Positions 4,471-5,013 of a stretch of 5,013 bases of DNA are shown here, one piece after another (position 1 is the stretch's first letter; every line of letters starts with the position of its first letter). This DNA comes from Candidatus Margulisiibacteriota bacterium. Lineage in GTDB: Bacteria > Margulisbacteria > Marinamargulisbacteria > DT-59. The translations under genes were made by a program, and so were the position numbers. Under the pieces are notes generated by a model. It was not told where the DNA came from. It made no database searches and was given only the letters and a program-made list of their open reading frames with translations. Where the stretch lies: the NCBI GenBank assembly GCA_013215865.1, contig JABSQL010000107.1:1-5013 (forward strand), written 5' to 3'.

Positions 4471-5013
4471 ATGATTAAAGTTGGTGTTGTCGGAGCGACT
4501 GGATATACGGGAATTGAGTTATCAAGGCTACTCATTGGTCACCCTAGAGTGTCCCTGACGAATGTGTATTCTAAACAACATGTCGGCAAACCATTTCATA
4601 CCCTATATCCCCATCTGAAAAATCATACAAATTTGACCTTAGAGAATTTTAATATTCATCAAAAATTTGATTTAGATGTCTTATTTTTGGCACTTCCACA
4701 TACCTCAAGCCATGTTTTTATGGCGACGCTTATCGACAACAATCCTACTTTGAAAATAATTGATTTATCCGCAGATTTTAGATTTAAAAATGCCCAGGCA
4801 TTCGAAACTGCTTATAAAGAAATCCATCAATCACCTGCCACCCTACCCGCTTTTACGTATGGATGTCCTGAAATATATGGGAATGACATTAAATCCTCAT
4901 CTTATGTGGCGAATCCAGGATGCTATGCCCTATCTTCTTTGTTAGGGTTATATCCACTCGCAAAAGAAAATTGTATAAAATCTGCCATTATTGATGCAAA
5001 ATCTGGCGTTTCA
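4471..5013 (+). CDS. argC: N-acetyl-gamma-glutamyl-phosphate reductase ArgC, N-terminal part
   Basis: The frame from ATG at 4471 is open to the window edge, giving 181 residues of a protein usually near 340. ArgC reduces N-acetylglutamyl phosphate to the semialdehyde with NADPH, the third step of arginine (ornithine) synthesis, in the cytoplasm. The N-terminal Rossmann motif GATGYTG is at residues 8-14, FLALPHTSSH and IDLSADFRF follow in the normal order, and the catalytic Cys is Cys151 in VANPGCYA. Two small oddities are TYGCPEIY where YGLPE is usual, and Leu instead of Thr two residues after the Cys-Tyr. The gene follows rplS by 10 bases with no terminator, so it is probably read from the rpsP operon. 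No Shine-Dalgarno is visible before the ATG. Alternative starts further in would remove the Rossmann glycines, so 4471 is secure. Confidence 0.95.
   Translation, partial: MIKVGVVGATGYTGIELSRLLIGHPRVSLTNVYSKQHVGKPFHTLYPHLKNHTNLTLENFNIHQKFDLDVLFLALPHTSSHVFMATLIDNNPTLKIIDLSADFRFKNAQAFETAYKEIHQSPATLPAFTYGCPEIYGNDIKSSSYVANPGCYALSSLLGLYPLAKENCIKSAIIDAKSGVS

Noticed and set aside
4760..4945. Plus-strand frame of 61 codons
   Set aside because: It is an out-of-frame reading of argC, whose own frame shows the Rossmann and catalytic Cys motifs throughout.

Overview
The window is ordinary bacterial chromosome: AT-rich, densely packed, with overlapping stop and start codons and strong Shine-Dalgarno sites. 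No mobile element, CRISPR array, rRNA or tRNA was seen. The gene set points to a free-living organism that makes its own methionine and arginine. A YlqD homologue in the rpsP-trmD-rplS cluster is a feature I associate with Bacilli and the Cyanobacteria/Melainabacteria/Margulisbacteria side of the tree. The TrmD is divergent and no rimM lies in the cluster, so an uncultivated AT-rich lineage seems more likely than a model Firmicute. This placement is inference only.

Region 1 (1-1670, + strand) is a methionine operon. It holds the 3' end of metX (homoserine O-acetyltransferase), metW and a metallo-beta-lactamase-fold hydrolase, joined by TAATG stop/start overlaps. It ends in an intrinsic terminator whose loop contains the last stop codon. 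Region 2 (1691-2181) holds a convergent small gene on the minus strand (69 aa, unrecognised, very good ribosome binding site) and a 281-nt divergent intergenic region. That region carries a textbook sigma-70 promoter for the next operon and a weaker candidate promoter plus a possible 9-codon leader ORF for the small gene.

Region 3 (2182-4460, + strand) is a translation operon: rpsP (S16, TTG start, charged repetitive tail), khpA (KH-domain RNA-binding protein), ylqD, trmD (tRNA m1G37 methyltransferase) and rplS (L19). rimM, which usually sits just before trmD, is absent. ylqD and trmD have little or no Shine-Dalgarno sequence and probably depend on translational coupling. A terminator-like hairpin with eight Ts lies inside the first 18 codons of trmD. 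Region 4 (4471-5013) is the 5' part of argC (arginine biosynthesis), 10 nt behind rplS and cut by the window edge.

I see no clear new multi-gene system. The points most worth following are the intragenic terminator in trmD, the unusual TrmD active-site loops, the missing rimM, and the orphan 69-aa gene with its possible leader peptide.
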